Positions 1 through 19,062 are shown, numbered from the stretch's first letter. The stretch is 64,000 nucleotides of DNA from Hermatobates lingyangjiaoensis (GCA_026182355.1 JAPFBL010000003.1:1858501-1922500), one strand, 5' to 3'. The notes: a model not told the origin generated them from the letters alone. Numbers and translations: made by a program.

Positions 1-3000
1 ACCGACTGATTACAAAATAGTGGGCTCCGTGATATATGCACAGACTGATTACAAAATAGTGGGCTCCGTGATATATGCACAGACTGATTACAAAATAGTG
101 GGCTCCGTGATATATGCACAGACTGATTACAAAATAGTGGGCTCTGTGATATATGCACAGACTGATTACAAAATAGTGGGCTCTGTGATATATGCACAGA
201 ACTGATTAAAAAATAGTGGGCTCTGTGATATATGCACAGACTGATTACAAAATAGTGGGCCTGTGATATATGCACAGACTGATTACAAAATAGTGGGCTC
301 TGTGATATATGCACAGACTGATTACAAAATAGTGGGCTCTGTGATATATGCACAGACTGATTACAAAATAGTGGGCTCTGTGATATATGCACAGACTGAT
401 TACAAAATAGTGGGCTCTGTGATATATGCACAGACTGATTACAAAATAGTGGGGCTCTGTGATATATGCACAGACTGATTACAAAATAGTGGGCTCTGTG
501 ATATATGCACAGACTGATTACAAAAATAGTGGGCTCTGTGATATATGCACAGACTGATTACAAAATAGTGGGCTCTGTGATATATGCACAGACTGATTAC
601 AAAATAGTGGGCTCTGTGATATATGCACAGACTGATTACAAAATAGTGGGCTCTGTGATATATGCACAGAATGATTACAAAATAGTGGGCCTGTGATATA
701 TGCACAGACTGATTACAAAATAGTGGGCTCCGTGATATATGCACAGACTGATTACAAAATAGGGGCTCTGTGATATATGCACAGACTGATTACAAAATAG
801 TGGGCTGTGATATATGCACAGACTGATTACAAAATAGTGGGCTCTGTGATATATGCACAGACTGATTACAAAATAGTGGGCTCTGTGAATATATGCACAG
901 AATGATTACAAAATAGTGGGCTTGTGATATATGCACAGACTGATTACAAAATAGTGGGCTCCGTGATATATGCACAGACTGATTACAAAATAGTGGGCTC
1001 CGTGATATATGCACAGACTGATTACAAAATAGTGGGCTCTGTGATATATGCACAGACTGATTACAAAATAGTGGGCTTGTGATATATGCACAGACTGATT
1101 ACAAAATAGTGGGCTCTGTGATATATGCACAGACTGATTACAAAATAGTGGGCTCTGTGATTAGCACAGACTGATTACAAAATAGTGGGCTCTGTGATAT
1201 ATGCACAGACTGATTACAAAATAGTGGGCTCCGTGATATATGCACAGACTGATTACAAAATAGTGGGCTCCGTGATATATGCACAGACTGATTACAAAAT
1301 AGTGGGCTCTGTGATATATGCACAGACTGATTACAAAATAGTGGGCTCTGTGATATATGCACAGACTGATTACAAAATAGTGGGCTCCGTGATATATGCA
1401 CAGACTGATTACAAAATAGTGGGCTCTGTGATATATGCCAGACTGATTACAAAATAGTGGGCTCTGTGATATATGCACAGACTGATTACAAAATAGTGGG
1501 CTCCGTGATATATGCACAGACTGATTACAAAATAGTGGGCCGTGATATATGCACAGACTGATTACAAAATAGGGGCTCCGTGATATATGCACAGACTGAT
1601 TACAAAATAGTGGGCCCGTGATATATGCACAGACTGATTACAAAATAGTGGGCTCCGTGATATTTGCACAGACTGATTACAAAATAGTGGGCTCCGTGAT
1701 ATATGCACAGACTGATTACAAAATAGTGGGCTCCTGTGATATATGCACAGACTGATTACAAAATAGTGGGCTCCGTGATATATGACAGACTGATTACAAA
1801 ATAGTGGGCTCTGTGATATATGCACAGACTGATTACAAAATAGTGGGCTCTGTGATATATGCACAGACTGATTACAAAATAGTGGGCTCCGTGATATATG
1901 CACAGACTGATTACAAAATAGTGGGCTCTGTGATATATGCACAGACTGATTACAAAATAGTGGGCTCTGTGATATATGCACAGACTGATTACAAAATAGT
2001 GGGCTCTGTGATATATGCACAGACTGATTACAAAATAGTGGGCTCTGTGATATATGCACAGACTGATTACAAAATAGTGGGCTCTGTGATATATGCCAGA
2101 CTGATTACAAAATAGTGGGCTCGGTATATGCACAGACTGATTACAAAATAGTGAGCTCTGTGATATATGCACAGACTGATTACAAAATAGTGGGCTCTGT
2201 GATATATGCACAGACTGATTACAAAATAGTGGGCTCCGTGATATATGCACAGACTGATTACAAAATAGTGGGCTCTGTGATATATGCACAGACTGATTAC
2301 AAAATAGTGGGCTCTGTGATATATGCACAGACTGATTACAAAATAGTGGGCTCCGTGATATATGCACAGACTGATTACAAAATAGTGGGCTCCGTGATAT
2401 ATGCACAGACTGATTACAAAATAGGGGGCTCCGTGATATATGCACAGACTGATTACAAAATAGTGGGCTCCGTGATATATGCACAGACTGATTACAAAAT
2501 AGTGGGCTCCGTGATATTTGCACAGACTGATTACAAAATAGTGGGCTCCGTGATATATGCACAGACTGATTACAAAATAGTGGGCTCCGTGATATATGCA
2601 CAGACTGATTACAAAATAGTGGGCTCTGTGATATATGCACAGACTGATTACAAAATAGTGGGCTCTGTGATATATGCACAGACTGATTACAAAATAGTGG
2701 GCTCTGTGATATATGCACAGACTGATTACAAAATAGTGGGCTCTGTGATATATGCACAGACTGATTAAAAAATAGTGGGCTCTGTGATATATGCACAGAC
2801 TGATTACAAAATAGTGGGCTCTGTGATATATGCACAGACTGATTACAAAATAGTGGGCTCTGTGATATATGCACAGACTGATTACAAAATAGTGGGCTCT
2901 GTGATATATGCACAGACTGATTACAAAATAGTGGGCTCTGTGATATATGCACAGACTGATTACAAAATAGTGGGTCTTGTGATATATGCACAGACTGATT

Positions 3001-6000
3001 ACAAAATAGTGGGCTCCGTGATATATGCACAGACTGATTACAAAATAGTGGGCTCCGTGATATATGCACAGACTGATTACAAAATAGTGGGCTCTGTGAT
3101 ATATGCACAGACTGATTACAAAATAGTGGGCTCTGTGATATATGCACAGACTGATTACAAAATAGTGGGCTCTGTGATATATGCACAGACTGATTAAAAA
3201 ATAGTGGGCTCTGTGATATATGCACAGATGATTACAAAATAGTGGGCTCTGTGATATATGCACAGACTGATTACAAAATAGTGGGCTCTGTGATATATGC
3301 ACAGACTGATTACAAAATAGTGGGCTCTGTGATATATGCACAGACTGATTACAAAATAGTGGGCTCTGTGATATATGCACAGACTGATTACAAAATAGTG
3401 GGCTCTGTGATATATGCACAGACTGATTACAAAATAGTGGGCTCTGTGATATATGCACAGAATGATTACAAAATAGTGGGCTCTGTGATATATGCACAGA
3501 CTGATTACAAAATAGTGGGCTCTGTGATATATGCACAGACTGATTACAAAATAGTGGGCTCGTGATATATGCACAGACTGATTACAAAATAGTGGGCTCC
3601 GTGATATATGCACAGACTGATTACAAAATAGTGGGCTCGTGATATATGCACAGACTGATTACAAAATAGTGGGCTCTGTGATATATGCACAGACTGATTA
3701 CAAAATAGTGGGCTCTGTGATATATGCACAGACTGATTACAAAATAGTGGGCTCCGTGATATATGCACAGACTGATTACAAAATAGTGGGCTCCGTGATA
3801 TATGCACAGACTGATTACAAAATAGTGGGCTCCGTGATATATGCACAGACTGATTACAAAATAGTGGGCTCTGTGATATATGCACAGACTGATTACAAAA
3901 TAGTGGGCTCTGTGATATATGCACAGACTGATTACAAAATAGTGGGCTCCGTGATATATGCACAGACTGATTACAAAATAGTGGGCTCCGTGATATATGC
4001 ACAGACTGATTACAAAATAGTGGGCTCTGTGATATATGCACAGACTGATTACAAAATAGTGGGCTCCGTGATATATGCACAGACTGATTACAAAATAGTG
4101 GGCTCCGTGATATATGCACAGACTGATTACAAAATAGTGGGCTCTGTGATATATGCACAATGATTACAAAATAGTGGGCTCCGTGATATATGCACAGACT
4201 GATTACAAAATAGTGGGCTCCGTGATATATGCACAGACTGATTACAAAATAGTGGGCTCCGTGATATATGCACAGACTGATTACAAAATAGTGGGCTCCG
4301 TATATATGCACAGGAATGATTACAAAATAGTGGGCCTTGATATATGCACAGACTGATTACAAAATAGTGGGCTCTGTGATATATGCACAGACTGATTACA
4401 AAATAGTGGGCTCTGTGAATATGCACAGACTGATTACAAAATAGTGGGCTCTGTGATATATGCACAGACTGATTACAAAATAGTGGGCTCTGTGATATAT
4501 GCACAGACTGATTACAAAATAGTGGGCTCTGTGATATATGCACAGACTGATTACAAAATAGTGGGCTCTGTGATATATGCACAGACTGATTACAAAATAG
4601 TGGGCTCTGTGATATATGCACAGACTGATTACAAAATAGTGGGCTCTGTGATATATGCACAGACTGATTACAAAATAGTGGGCTCTGTGATATATGCACA
4701 GACTGATTACAAAATAGTGGGCTCTGTGATATATGCACAGACTGATTACAAAATAGTGGGCTCTGTGATATATGCACAGACTGATTACAAAATAGTGGGC
4801 TCTGTGATATATGCACAGACTGATTACAAAATAGTGGGCTCTGTGATATATGCACAGAATGATTACAAAATAGTGGGCTCTGTGATATATGCACAGACTG
4901 ATTACAAAATAGTGGGCTCCGTGATATATGCACAGACTGATTACAAAATAGTGGGCTCCGTGATATATGCACAGACTGATTACAAAATAGTGGGCTCCGT
5001 GATATATGCACAGACTGATTACAAAATAGTGGGCTCTGTGATATATGCACAGACTGATTACAAAATAGTGGGCTCCGTGATATATGCACAGAATGATTAC
5101 AAAATAGTGGGCTCCTGATATATGCACAGACTGATTACAAAATAGTGGGCTCCGTGATATATGCACAGACTGATTACAAAATAGTGGGCTCCGTGATATA
5201 TGCACAGACTGATTACAAAATAGTGGGCTCTGTGATATATGCACAGACTGATTACAAAATAGTGGGGCTTGTGATATATGCACAGACTGATTACAAAATA
5301 GTGGGCTCTGTGATATATGCACAGACTGATTACAAAATAGTGGGCTCTTGATATAGCACAGACTGATTACAAAATAGTGGGCTCTGTGATATATGCACAG
5401 ACTGATTACAAAATAGTGGGCTCCGTGATATATGCACAGACTGATTACAAAATAGTGGGCTCCGTGATATATGCACAGACTGATTACAAAATAGTGGGCT
5501 CTGTGATATATGCACAGACTGATTACAAAATAGTGGGCTCTGTGATATATGCACAGACTGATTACAAAATAGTGGGCTCCGTGATATATGCACAGACTGA
5601 TTACAAAATAGTGGGCTCTGTGATATATGCACAGACTGATTACAAAATAGTGGGCTCTGTGATATATGCACAGACTGATTACAAAATAGTGGGCTGTGAT
5701 ATATGCACAGACTGATTACAAAATAGTGGGCTCCGTGATATATGCACAGACTGATTACAAAATAGGGGGCTCCGTGATATATGCACAGACTGATTACAAA
5801 ATAGTGGGCTCCGTGATATATGCACAGACTGATTACAAAATAGTGGGCTCCGTGATATTTGCACAGACTGATTACAAAATAGTGGGCTCCGTGATATATG
5901 CACAGACTGATTACAAAATAGTGGGCTCCGTGATATATGCACAGACTGATTACAAAATAGTGGGCTCCGTGATATATGCACAGACTGATTACAAAATAGT

Positions 6001-6784
6001 GGGCTCTGTGATATATGCACAGACTGATTACAAAATAGTGGGCTCTGTGATATATGCACAGACTGATTACAAAATAGTGGGCTCTGTGATATATGCACAG
6101 ACTGATTACAAAAAAGTGGGCTCCGTGATATATGCACAGACTGATTACAAAATAGTGGGCTCCGTGATATATGCACAGACTGATTACAAAATAGTGGGCT
6201 CTGTGATATATGCACAGACTGATTACAAAATAGTGGGCTCTGTGATATATGCACAGACTGATTACAAAATAGTGGGCTCCGTGATATATGCACAGACTGA
6301 TTACAAAATAGTGGGCTCTGTGATATATGCACAGACTGATTACAAAATAGTGGGCTCTGTGATATATGCACAGACTGATTACAAAATAGTGGGCTCCGTG
6401 ATATATGCACAGACTGATTACAAAATAGTGGGCTCCGTGAATATGCACAGACTGATTACAAAATAGTGGGCTCTGTGATATATGCACAGACTGATTACAA
6501 AATAGTGGGCTCTGTGATATATGCACAGACTGATTACAAAATAGTGGGCTCCGTGATATATGCACAGACTGATTACAAAATAGTGGGCTCCGTGATATAT
6601 GCACAGACTGATTACAAAATAGTGGGCTCCGTGATATATGCACAGACTGATTACAAAATAGTGGGCTCCGTGATATATGCACAGACTGATTACAAAATAG
6701 TGGGCTCCGTGATATATGCACAGACTGATTACAAAATAGTGGGCTCCGTGATATATGCACAGACTGATTAAAAATAGTGGGCCT
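1..6784. repeat. 39-bp satellite array, first block
   Basis: About 174 head-to-tail copies of a 39-bp unit that begins GACTGATTAC, continues AAAATAGTGGGCTC and ends GTGATATATGCACA. The array is already running at base 1, so it extends off the left edge. Two main variants differ by one base in the middle (GGGCTCTGTG or GGGCTCCGTG) and occur in runs. Rare variants are GATATTTGCAC, TAGGGGGCTCC, AATGATTAC and single-base indels. Because 39 is 13 codons, long open frames arise on both strands (for example TDYKIVGSVIYAQ repeated); they are by-products of unit length, and small indels break every one. Role unknown; satellites of this kind are usually heterochromatic. Confidence 0.97.
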
Positions 6785-9700
6785 TAAAATTCCCAGTATT
6801 AAAATAATTCTGTTAAAAACCAAAAAAAATTTTTTTTAAAAAAAACCCAAAAAAAATTTTTTTTTAAAATTTTAAAAAAAATTTTTTTTAAATTTTTTAA
6901 AAATTTTCAAAAAAAGGTTTAAAAAAAAATTTTTTTTGGGGGGTTTTTTTTTTTTAAAAAAAAAATTTTTTTTTTGGTTTTTTTTTTTAATTTTTTGGAA
7001 AAATTAAAAAGGGGAAAAAAAAATTTTAATTTTTTAAAAACCCTTTTTCCCCGGGAAAACCTTTTTTTTTTTTGGTTTTTAAAAAGGGTTTTTTTTAAAA
7101 AATTTGAAATTAAAAAAATTAAAATTTGTTTAACCCAAAATTTTTTTTAAATTTAAAACCTTTTTTAAAATTTTAAAATACCCGGTTTAAAGGTTAAAAA
7201 TTTAAAAAAAAAAAAAAATTTTTTTTTAAATTTAACAAAAAGGGTTTTTAAAAATTAAAAAAATTTTTTTATTTCCCTTAAAAAAAATTTTGGGGGTTTT
7301 TTTTTTTTTTAAAAAAAATTTTTTTTTTTAAAAAATATTTTTTGTTTAAAAGGGGAAAAAATTGGAAAAAAAACCTTTTAAAATTAGAAAAATAAAAAAT
7401 TTTTAAAATTTTTTTTTTTTTAAAAAAAAGGGGTTTTTAAAGAAAAAAAAAAAAATTTTAAATTTTAATTTTTAAAAAAAAAATTTTAAAATTTTTTTTT
7501 TTTTTTAAAAAACCCCCTTTTAAGGTTTTTTTAAAAAAAAAATTTTTTTTTTAAAAAAATTTTTTTGGGGGGGAAATTTTTAAAAGAAATTTTCCCTTTC
7601 AAATTTTTAAAAATTTTTTTTTAAAAAATTAAAAATGGGCCCAAAAAAACCCGGCAAAATTTTTTTTTTTAAAAAAAAGATTGTTTAAAATGGGGTTTTT
7701 TTTAAAATTTTTTAAAAAAAAACCCCAAAAAAAATTTTTTTAATAAACCAAACCAAAAAAAAATTTTTAAAAAAAAAAATTTTTTTAAAAAAAAAAAAAA
7801 AAAAAAAACCTTTTTTAAAAAAACCCAAAAAAAAAAAATTTCTTTTTTTCCCCAAAAAAAAAAAAAAAAAAAAAATGGGGGGGGTTTTAAAAAAAAAAAT
7901 TTTTTAAAAAGGGGTTTAAAGGGGGTTTTTAAAAAGGGGGCCGGGGCCCGGAAAAAAAAGGGGCCTTTTGGCCCGGAATTTAAAAACCAAAAGGGTTTTT
8001 AAAAATTGGGGCCTTTTTGGGAAAAAAAGGGGTTTTAAAAAATTTTTTAAAAAGGGGGTTTTTCCCGGGGGGTTTTTTTAAAATTTTTTGGGGGGGGGGA
8101 AAAAACCCCCCAAAAAAGGGGGGAAAAAACCCCAAAAAATTGGGCCCTTTTTTGGAAAAAAAAATTTTTAAAAAAAAAAAAATTTTTAAAAAAAAACGTT
8201 AAAAAGGGGGAAAAAAAAAAAAAAAAATTTTTTTTAAAAAAAAAAAAAATTTTTTTAAAAAAAAAATTTAAAAATTGGGGTGGGTTTAAATTTCCAAAAT
8301 TTTTTTTTTTAACAAAATTTTTGGGGGTTTTTTTAACAAAATTTTTGGGGGTTTTTTTAACAAAATTTTTGGGGGTTTTTTTAACAAAATTTTTGGGGGG
8401 TTTTTTAACAAAAATTTTGGGGGTTTTTTTAACAAAATTTTAAAAAAATTTTTTTCAAAAACCCTTTTGGGCCGGAATTAAAAAATGGGCCTTTTGGGCC
8501 GGAATTAAAAAATGGGCCCGGGGGGTTTTTAAAAAAGGGGTTTAAAATAAGGGCCCTTTGATTTAAAAAAGGGGTTAAAAATTTGGGCCCTTTGATTTAA
8601 AAAAGGGGTTAAAAAATTTGGGCCCTTTGATTTAAAAAAGGGTTTAAAAATTTGGGCCCTTTGATTTAAAAAAGGGGTTTAAAAATTTCCCTTTGATTTA
8701 AAAAAGGGGTTAAAAAAAATTTTTAAAAAAATTTTTAAAATAAAATTTTTAAAAAATTTTTAAAATAAACCCTTGGAAAAAAAGGGGGAAAAAAGGGGCC
8801 CGGAAAAAAAGGGGTTTAAAAAGGGGGAAAAAAAAATTTTTAAAAAAGGGGTTTAAAAAGGGGGTTTTTTAAAAAAAAAAGGGGTGGGTTTGGTTTGAAA
8901 AAAAAAGGGGTGGGTTTGGTTTGAAAAAAAAAGGGGTGGGGGGGTTTAAAAAAGGGGCCTTGGAATATTCCAAAAAAAAATGGGGGTTTTTTGGGGAAAA
9001 AAAAAATTTGGGTTTTTTGGGGAAAAAAAAAAGGGGGGTTTTTTTGGGGAAAAAAAAAAGGGGGGGAAAAACCCAAAAAAAAAGGGGGGTTTTTTGGGGA
9101 AAAAAAAAATTTGGGTTTTTGGGGAAAAAAAAAATTTGGGGTTTTTGGGGAAAAAAAAAATTTGGGTTTTTTGGGGAAAAAAAAAAGGGGGGGAAAAACC
9201 AAAAAAAAAGGGGTGGGGAAAAAAAAAATTTTTGGGGGGAAAAAAAAAATTTTTAAAATAAAAATTTTTAAAAAATTTTTAAAAATTTCCCTGGAAAAAA
9301 AGGGGGAAAAAATTGGGGGTTTAAAAAAGGGGCTTTAAAAAAAGGGGCTTTTAAAAATTGGGGGTTTAAAAAAGGGGGTTTAAAAAAGGGGTTTTAAAAT
9401 TGGGGGTTTAAAAAAGGGGCTTTTAAAAATTGGGGGTTTAAAAAAGGGGCTTTTAAAAATTGGGGGGGGTTTTTTTTAAAAAAAATTTTTTTCCCCCGGA
9501 TTTAAAAAAAACCGGTTTTTTGGGTGGGTTTGGTTTGAAAAAAAAAGGGGTTTTTTTAAAATTTTTAAAATTAAAAATTTTTGGGGATATAACCAAAAAA
9601 AAAATTTGGGTTTGGGAAAAAAAAAGGGGAAAAAAGGGCCCTTTGATTTAAAAAAGGGGGTTTTAAACCTTTAAAAAATTTTTTTTAAAAAAAAAAAAAC

Positions 9701-10453
9701 GATTTAAAAAAAGGGGGTTTTTAAATTAAACGATTTAAAAAAAGGGGGTTTTTAAATTAAACGATTTAAAAAAAGGGGCCTTTTAATTCCAAAAAAAAAA
9801 GGGGGGGGGAAAAAAAAAAAAATTTGGGTTTTTTGGGGAAAAAAAATTTTGGGTTTTAAAAAAAAAAAAATTTTTTTTTAAAAAAAAAAAAAAGGGGGGT
9901 TTTTGGGGAAAAAAAAAATTTGGGTTTTTTGGGGAAAAAAAAAATTTGGGGGAAAAACCAAAAAAAAATTTTGGGTTTGGGAAAAAACAAATTAAAATTT
10001 GGGTTTGGGAAAAAACAAATTTTTTTTAAAAAAAAAAATTTGTGGGTTTGGTTTGAAAAAAAAAGGGGTGGGTTTGGTTTGAAAAAAAAATTTTTGGGGG
10101 AAAAAAAAAATTTTTGGGGGAAAAAAAAAATTTTTGGGGGAAAAAAAAAATTTTTGGGGGGGAAAAAAAAAATTTGGGGGAAAAAAAAAATTTTGGGGGA
10201 AAAAAAAAATTTGGGGTGGGTTTGGTTTGAAAAAACCCTTTTTGGGGAAATTAAAAAGGGCCCCCGGGGGGAAATTAAAAAGGGCCCTTTTTCCCGGAAA
10301 TTAAAAAGGCCCTTTTGGGCCGGAATTAAAAAATGGCCAAATATTGGGGGTTTTAAAAAATTTTTAAAAAGGGGCCCTGGAAAAAAAGGGGTTTAAAAAG
10401 GGGCCCTTTAAAAAATTTTTAAAAAGGGGCCCTGGAAAAAAAGGGGTTTAAAA
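6785..10453. other. Homopolymer-expanded low-complexity block, probable assembly artefact
   Basis: Nearly every base here lies in a run of two or more identical bases, with runs of A, T, G or C commonly 3-10 long; isolated single bases are almost absent. The flanks on both sides are the 39-bp satellite. Local degenerate tandem patterns can be seen, for example around 8311-8450 (AACAAAATTTTTGGGGG), 8560-8710 (GGGCCCTTTGATTT), 8990-9190 and 9330-9470. No natural sequence class known to me looks like this. I read it as failed consensus or polishing of a satellite or other tandem region. Open frames in it (8017-8202, 8921-9338, 9920-10396) are not genes. Confidence 0.85.
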
Positions 10454-15494
<5,041 letters not shown>

Positions 15495-16251
15495 CCAGAA
15501 ATCAATAGATTTCAATTAATATTAAAGCAAACAAAAATACAATCAACAAAGCAATATTAGATCTGTGTAGATAGCGTATCTTTTTTTTATAATTTCATTG
15601 AAGCAAAGGAATTTTTATAAATAATATTCTCATTTTAATTTTCTGATTTAAACCGAGTACTACCAATGGCAGCTGTGTACTGATAACTAAAAGAAAAAAT
15701 ATTGAAAAACTAAACATAATCTGGTAAAAAGCAGAGAACTACTGTTGAACTTGGCAATATGAAGTTCTCAAATCAAAGACGGCTAACAAAACAACTACAG
15801 GAAAATTAAATTTCAATGTAGAACTCATATTGAAAAAATAAATATATGTACCAAATCAACTTTGCAATTAATGCAAAATAATTTAATCTCCATATTGATC
15901 TTTTTTTTTTGGAATGTGTTAAAGCTCTTTTTTTGTATTTAAATAGGTGCAAATATGATAAGTAACTATCATACCACTAAACCCATTTGAACAAATAAGA
16001 ATAGTCATTACTTTTACATTTAATTAATTATCTAAAGCTTGGTACTTAAACTGCAAATAATCCAATGGTTACTTTTAGAAAAATATGCATATGACGGCAT
16101 TTTCATACCTAACGAGAAAATGTTATAAAATTTCTTTCAATGTACTATTTTTCTGAGCACTTACAATAACGTGGTGAATGTACACTGTTTAGATTATTAA
16201 ATTTCAATATTCTACAAGAAATTAAAATGAAACTTTTTTTTAAATCATAAT
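15495..16251. other. AT-rich sequence without recognisable gene
   Basis: Unique, AT-rich DNA right of the satellite boundary. I see no open frame of note, no repeat and no RNA gene. Confidence 0.6.
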
Positions 16252-16737
16252 AATTTAAAATTGGGTCCTTCGGAAAAAAAATTGATTGTTACTTGCTTTT
16301 TGGATATCATTATGAATAATGTAATTGGTATAAGAACACATCATTACAACAGAATTCACATGTCGTATACTTTCTCGCTCGTTACCCGGCTTTCCGAATA
16401 CATTCATCTTCACGAGTTCAATAATTTTGAAATATTAAGAAACCGTTTAATTAAGATAACCCGGAACATGAAAGTGCTCTGAAGCCGTGGAAGCCAATAG
16501 GAAGGAACACTGGATATGACAGTTTAATCTAATGATCAATACCAGACTGGCAAAATGATATATTATGATTTTTTTTTCTTTAGAATATGTAAAAACATGA
16601 CAGCATTTCATGGAGGGTGATTAATTTATTTCCTCAAGTGGAATGCTCCCGTCGTATTATACCAATCACATTATACTTAATGATATCTAAACAGCAAGCA
16701 ACAATCAATTTTTTTCCAAAGTATCCAATTTTAAATT
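16252..16737. mobile_element. Inverted-repeat element, MITE-like
   Basis: Arms 16252-16332 and 16658-16737 are reverse complements at roughly 80 percent identity. Both contain an AATTGATTGTT core next to a run of A, and both inner ends read ATTGGTATA (or its complement). They enclose about 325 bp of unrelated AT-rich sequence. The layout suits a non-autonomous element or a foldback. I could not identify a target-site duplication or a family. A 73-codon open frame at 16261-16482 overlaps it and is not convincing. Confidence 0.5.
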
Positions 16738-17099
16738 ACTTAAGCCTTCTGAAAACGTATTGATTGTTAATGTTATTTAATTAAAAAGATTACCGTGGTT
16801 TTATTTGAATTAACTTCTATATCTTATAAATTAACCTCTATATTAATATTTATTTTAGATTGATCTAAAGATCAATTTTTGAATTTAGGTGCAAAAACTG
16901 TAGGTATAAGTAAAATTACTTATATATGATATCACAATCAACGTTTAAACCACAATAAGAATAAGAAAAAAGACTAAGATCCTTCAAATCCCCAGTGACT
17001 TATATGATATATTATATGATACAACATAAATGCTAAAATTGAATCTCAGCTTGATAGATTCAACAAATAAGAATTCATAACAGTAATAAAGTAATAAAA

Positions 17100-17640
17100 G
17101 AGATTTCAAGAGTGATGTATAAGTGGTTGAGAGTGTTGTCTTTTACTGTTGGAGTATTAGGAGACTTACTGACCATGAAGACAATACTCTAGGTGATAAT
17201 CATCCTTGCTACCGTAGTGAAGTTGAGGATGTTGGGATGAGATGGTGAGTGCAGTTACCTGTCTCCTAGGGACTCATACGCACCGGAAGGTCTGACCCGA
17301 TCACTACACAGCGTGATATGGTTCACGGTAAGGTAGGGTTGACATTAAAGAGGTGTGTGTGCGTAGGCTTATTGACATTGTAAGGTGGGTGTGGCACGCA
17401 GGTGTTTGCTTATCTGTCGGTACATACAAGTTAATGTGTTGATTAAATCAGGCAACAGGTATCTGCATAAAGACACAATGGCGGCAGGCGTGACTGATGG
17501 ACCGCCCGACCTCCCGCTGCTTCCACCCACAGCTTCACGCCCGCTCCCAGTCCTGCCCTACTACAGCTCGCCTGTACTCATTATAGTCATTTATTATTAG
17601 CCATTGTCATCTGCAATGACCCAGTCTACTTAAACTAAAG
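17100..17640. other. GC-richer island, unassigned; possible 5-prime exon
   Basis: About 540 bp with clearly higher GC content than the surroundings. It contains a short open frame with a fair start context (ACACAATGGCGG, ATG at 17478) encoding a proline-rich stretch, MAAGVTDGPPDLPLLPP and onward, to a stop at about 17600. No domain is recognised. It could be a first exon with an internal donor, part of a dispersed repeat, or a promoter-proximal island; nothing decides between them. Confidence 0.3.
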
Positions 17641-18840
17641 TTTTTTAAAGTCCCCGGAAGGTCATAAAGTACAGTTTCAATTACGGTGAAAAATATTTGT
17701 AATCAATCTAGGGCAGTTTTACAGGTTTTTTATCATATAAAAACCACTTTGCAGGAACCACACAAAAATACAAAATATCCAATAACTACTACCAACATTA
17801 AAGAAAAACAACCTTAAATAAAAATTTAAGCTACCAAGATGAATCGTGGAGCTACCATTTGCAGAATACTACTGTCAGCTCCAGATGCGCTAATATCACA
17901 TCTTATCGTCTAATCTGTATAAGGTACACCGTTATGCATTTGTATTCTATTTATTGTTTCTATAAAATGCTCATAACATATTTTATTTACATATATTCTG
18001 ATTTAGTTATCTAGGAAAGAGCTACTTTTCAAGTCCATGTAATTTTTTCTCAAATGTATTTCTAATTGTGATAAAATTTTGGTCATATAAACAAAACTAA
18101 ATAACAGGCAAAAAGACCAAGAAAATAACCGACGAAAACTCCCTCCAAACTCCTATTGGCTGTCAACAGCAATAGTAAGTAGTGTGCTTCAAAGGCAATA
18201 ACATAGCTCTCAAAGTGAGAAGCAATCCAAACAAAAGTATCTGTCGTGTTGATATTCACATCTTTTGGGTATTTTACCGATGATTTTCGGTGTTTTACTC
18301 TGTTATCCGATTTGTTATCTTCACAGACAGCTTCATTTTGAGTTCAAATGTATATATTTTATCAAAAAAGTAAAATAAGATTTTTCAAGACTCCTAACCT
18401 CAAAACTTTGCAACTCTTACAACTAGTTTCAATCGTTGTGCAAACAAATTTGAAATATATAGTCAAGTATTTATCAGTTGATTCAGAGATATCGACCCTA
18501 AGTAAGATCAATTGGCAAAGACTTAAGAGACGAGGCTACATTAAAAATAAAAAACAATATGAACCTACCAACCAAGAAGGAAATATTAAACCAGACATAA
18601 TGCAAAAATATGATTTCCTGCTAGTGTAATTTTTATAAAAAATAAATTAAATAGGAAAATAGTCCATGTATGTGCTGCATTTAACAACCATTCATCTTCT
18701 TCCTGTACGAATTCAAACCTCATTAAACGTGAATTCAATGTTTAAACTATAAGGAAAATACCCAATCTATCGATGTGAAGTTGGCTGAGAATATAGAAAT
18801 ATCAGATCTTAAGAGTACTGAAAAAAGTGAATATCAATGA
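17641..18840. other. AT-rich sequence, no supported gene
   Basis: A 93-codon open frame (18348-18629, plus strand) lies here. Its product is lysine- and isoleucine-rich with no recognisable domain, and base composition matches the surrounding non-coding DNA. I do not call it a gene. Confidence 0.4.
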
Positions 18841-19062
18841 GATCTTATGTTAGAGACAACTGAGCGCAATTTTGTACGGTCTGTGGCCAAAGAGGACACT
18901 AAAATCTCAACCAAAGCAGAGAAACATCTACAAAGTTTATTCTCTATTTCACTACCATATACTCCCTAAAATTGGATTGCTTTTAGGAATTACCTAAATG
19001 AGTCTACTCTTCCTCCCATGACTGAATACCAAAGTAGTATAAAGAAGGCCAAACAACTATGA
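18841..19062 (+). pseudogene. Decayed coding-like fragment, family unknown
   Basis: Read from 18841 in frame 1, the sequence gives a protein-like stretch with one in-frame stop (TAA at 18967). Phrases include TERNFVRSVAKEDTK, KAEKHLQSLFSISLP and NESTLPPMTEYQSSIKK. Amino-acid composition is more balanced than in neighbouring frames, which suggests an old coding sequence, perhaps part of a retroelement or a processed gene copy. No catalytic motif is visible, and I do not recognise the family. Confidence 0.3.

Noticed and set aside
1..6784. CRISPR array, considered because of the regular repeats
   Set aside because: The units are directly tandem with no unique spacers, and the context is eukaryotic.
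20..6823. Many long open frames (up to 497 codons) on both strands in the satellite, repeating TDYKIVGSVIYAQ or HISQSPLFCNQSV
   Set aside because: They follow from a 39-bp unit without stops in those frames. They overlap on both strands and end at random unit indels.
8017..10396. Lys/Gly/Phe-rich frames such as GKKKIWVFWGKKKG
   Set aside because: Produced by homopolymer-expanded sequence that is probably an assembly artefact.
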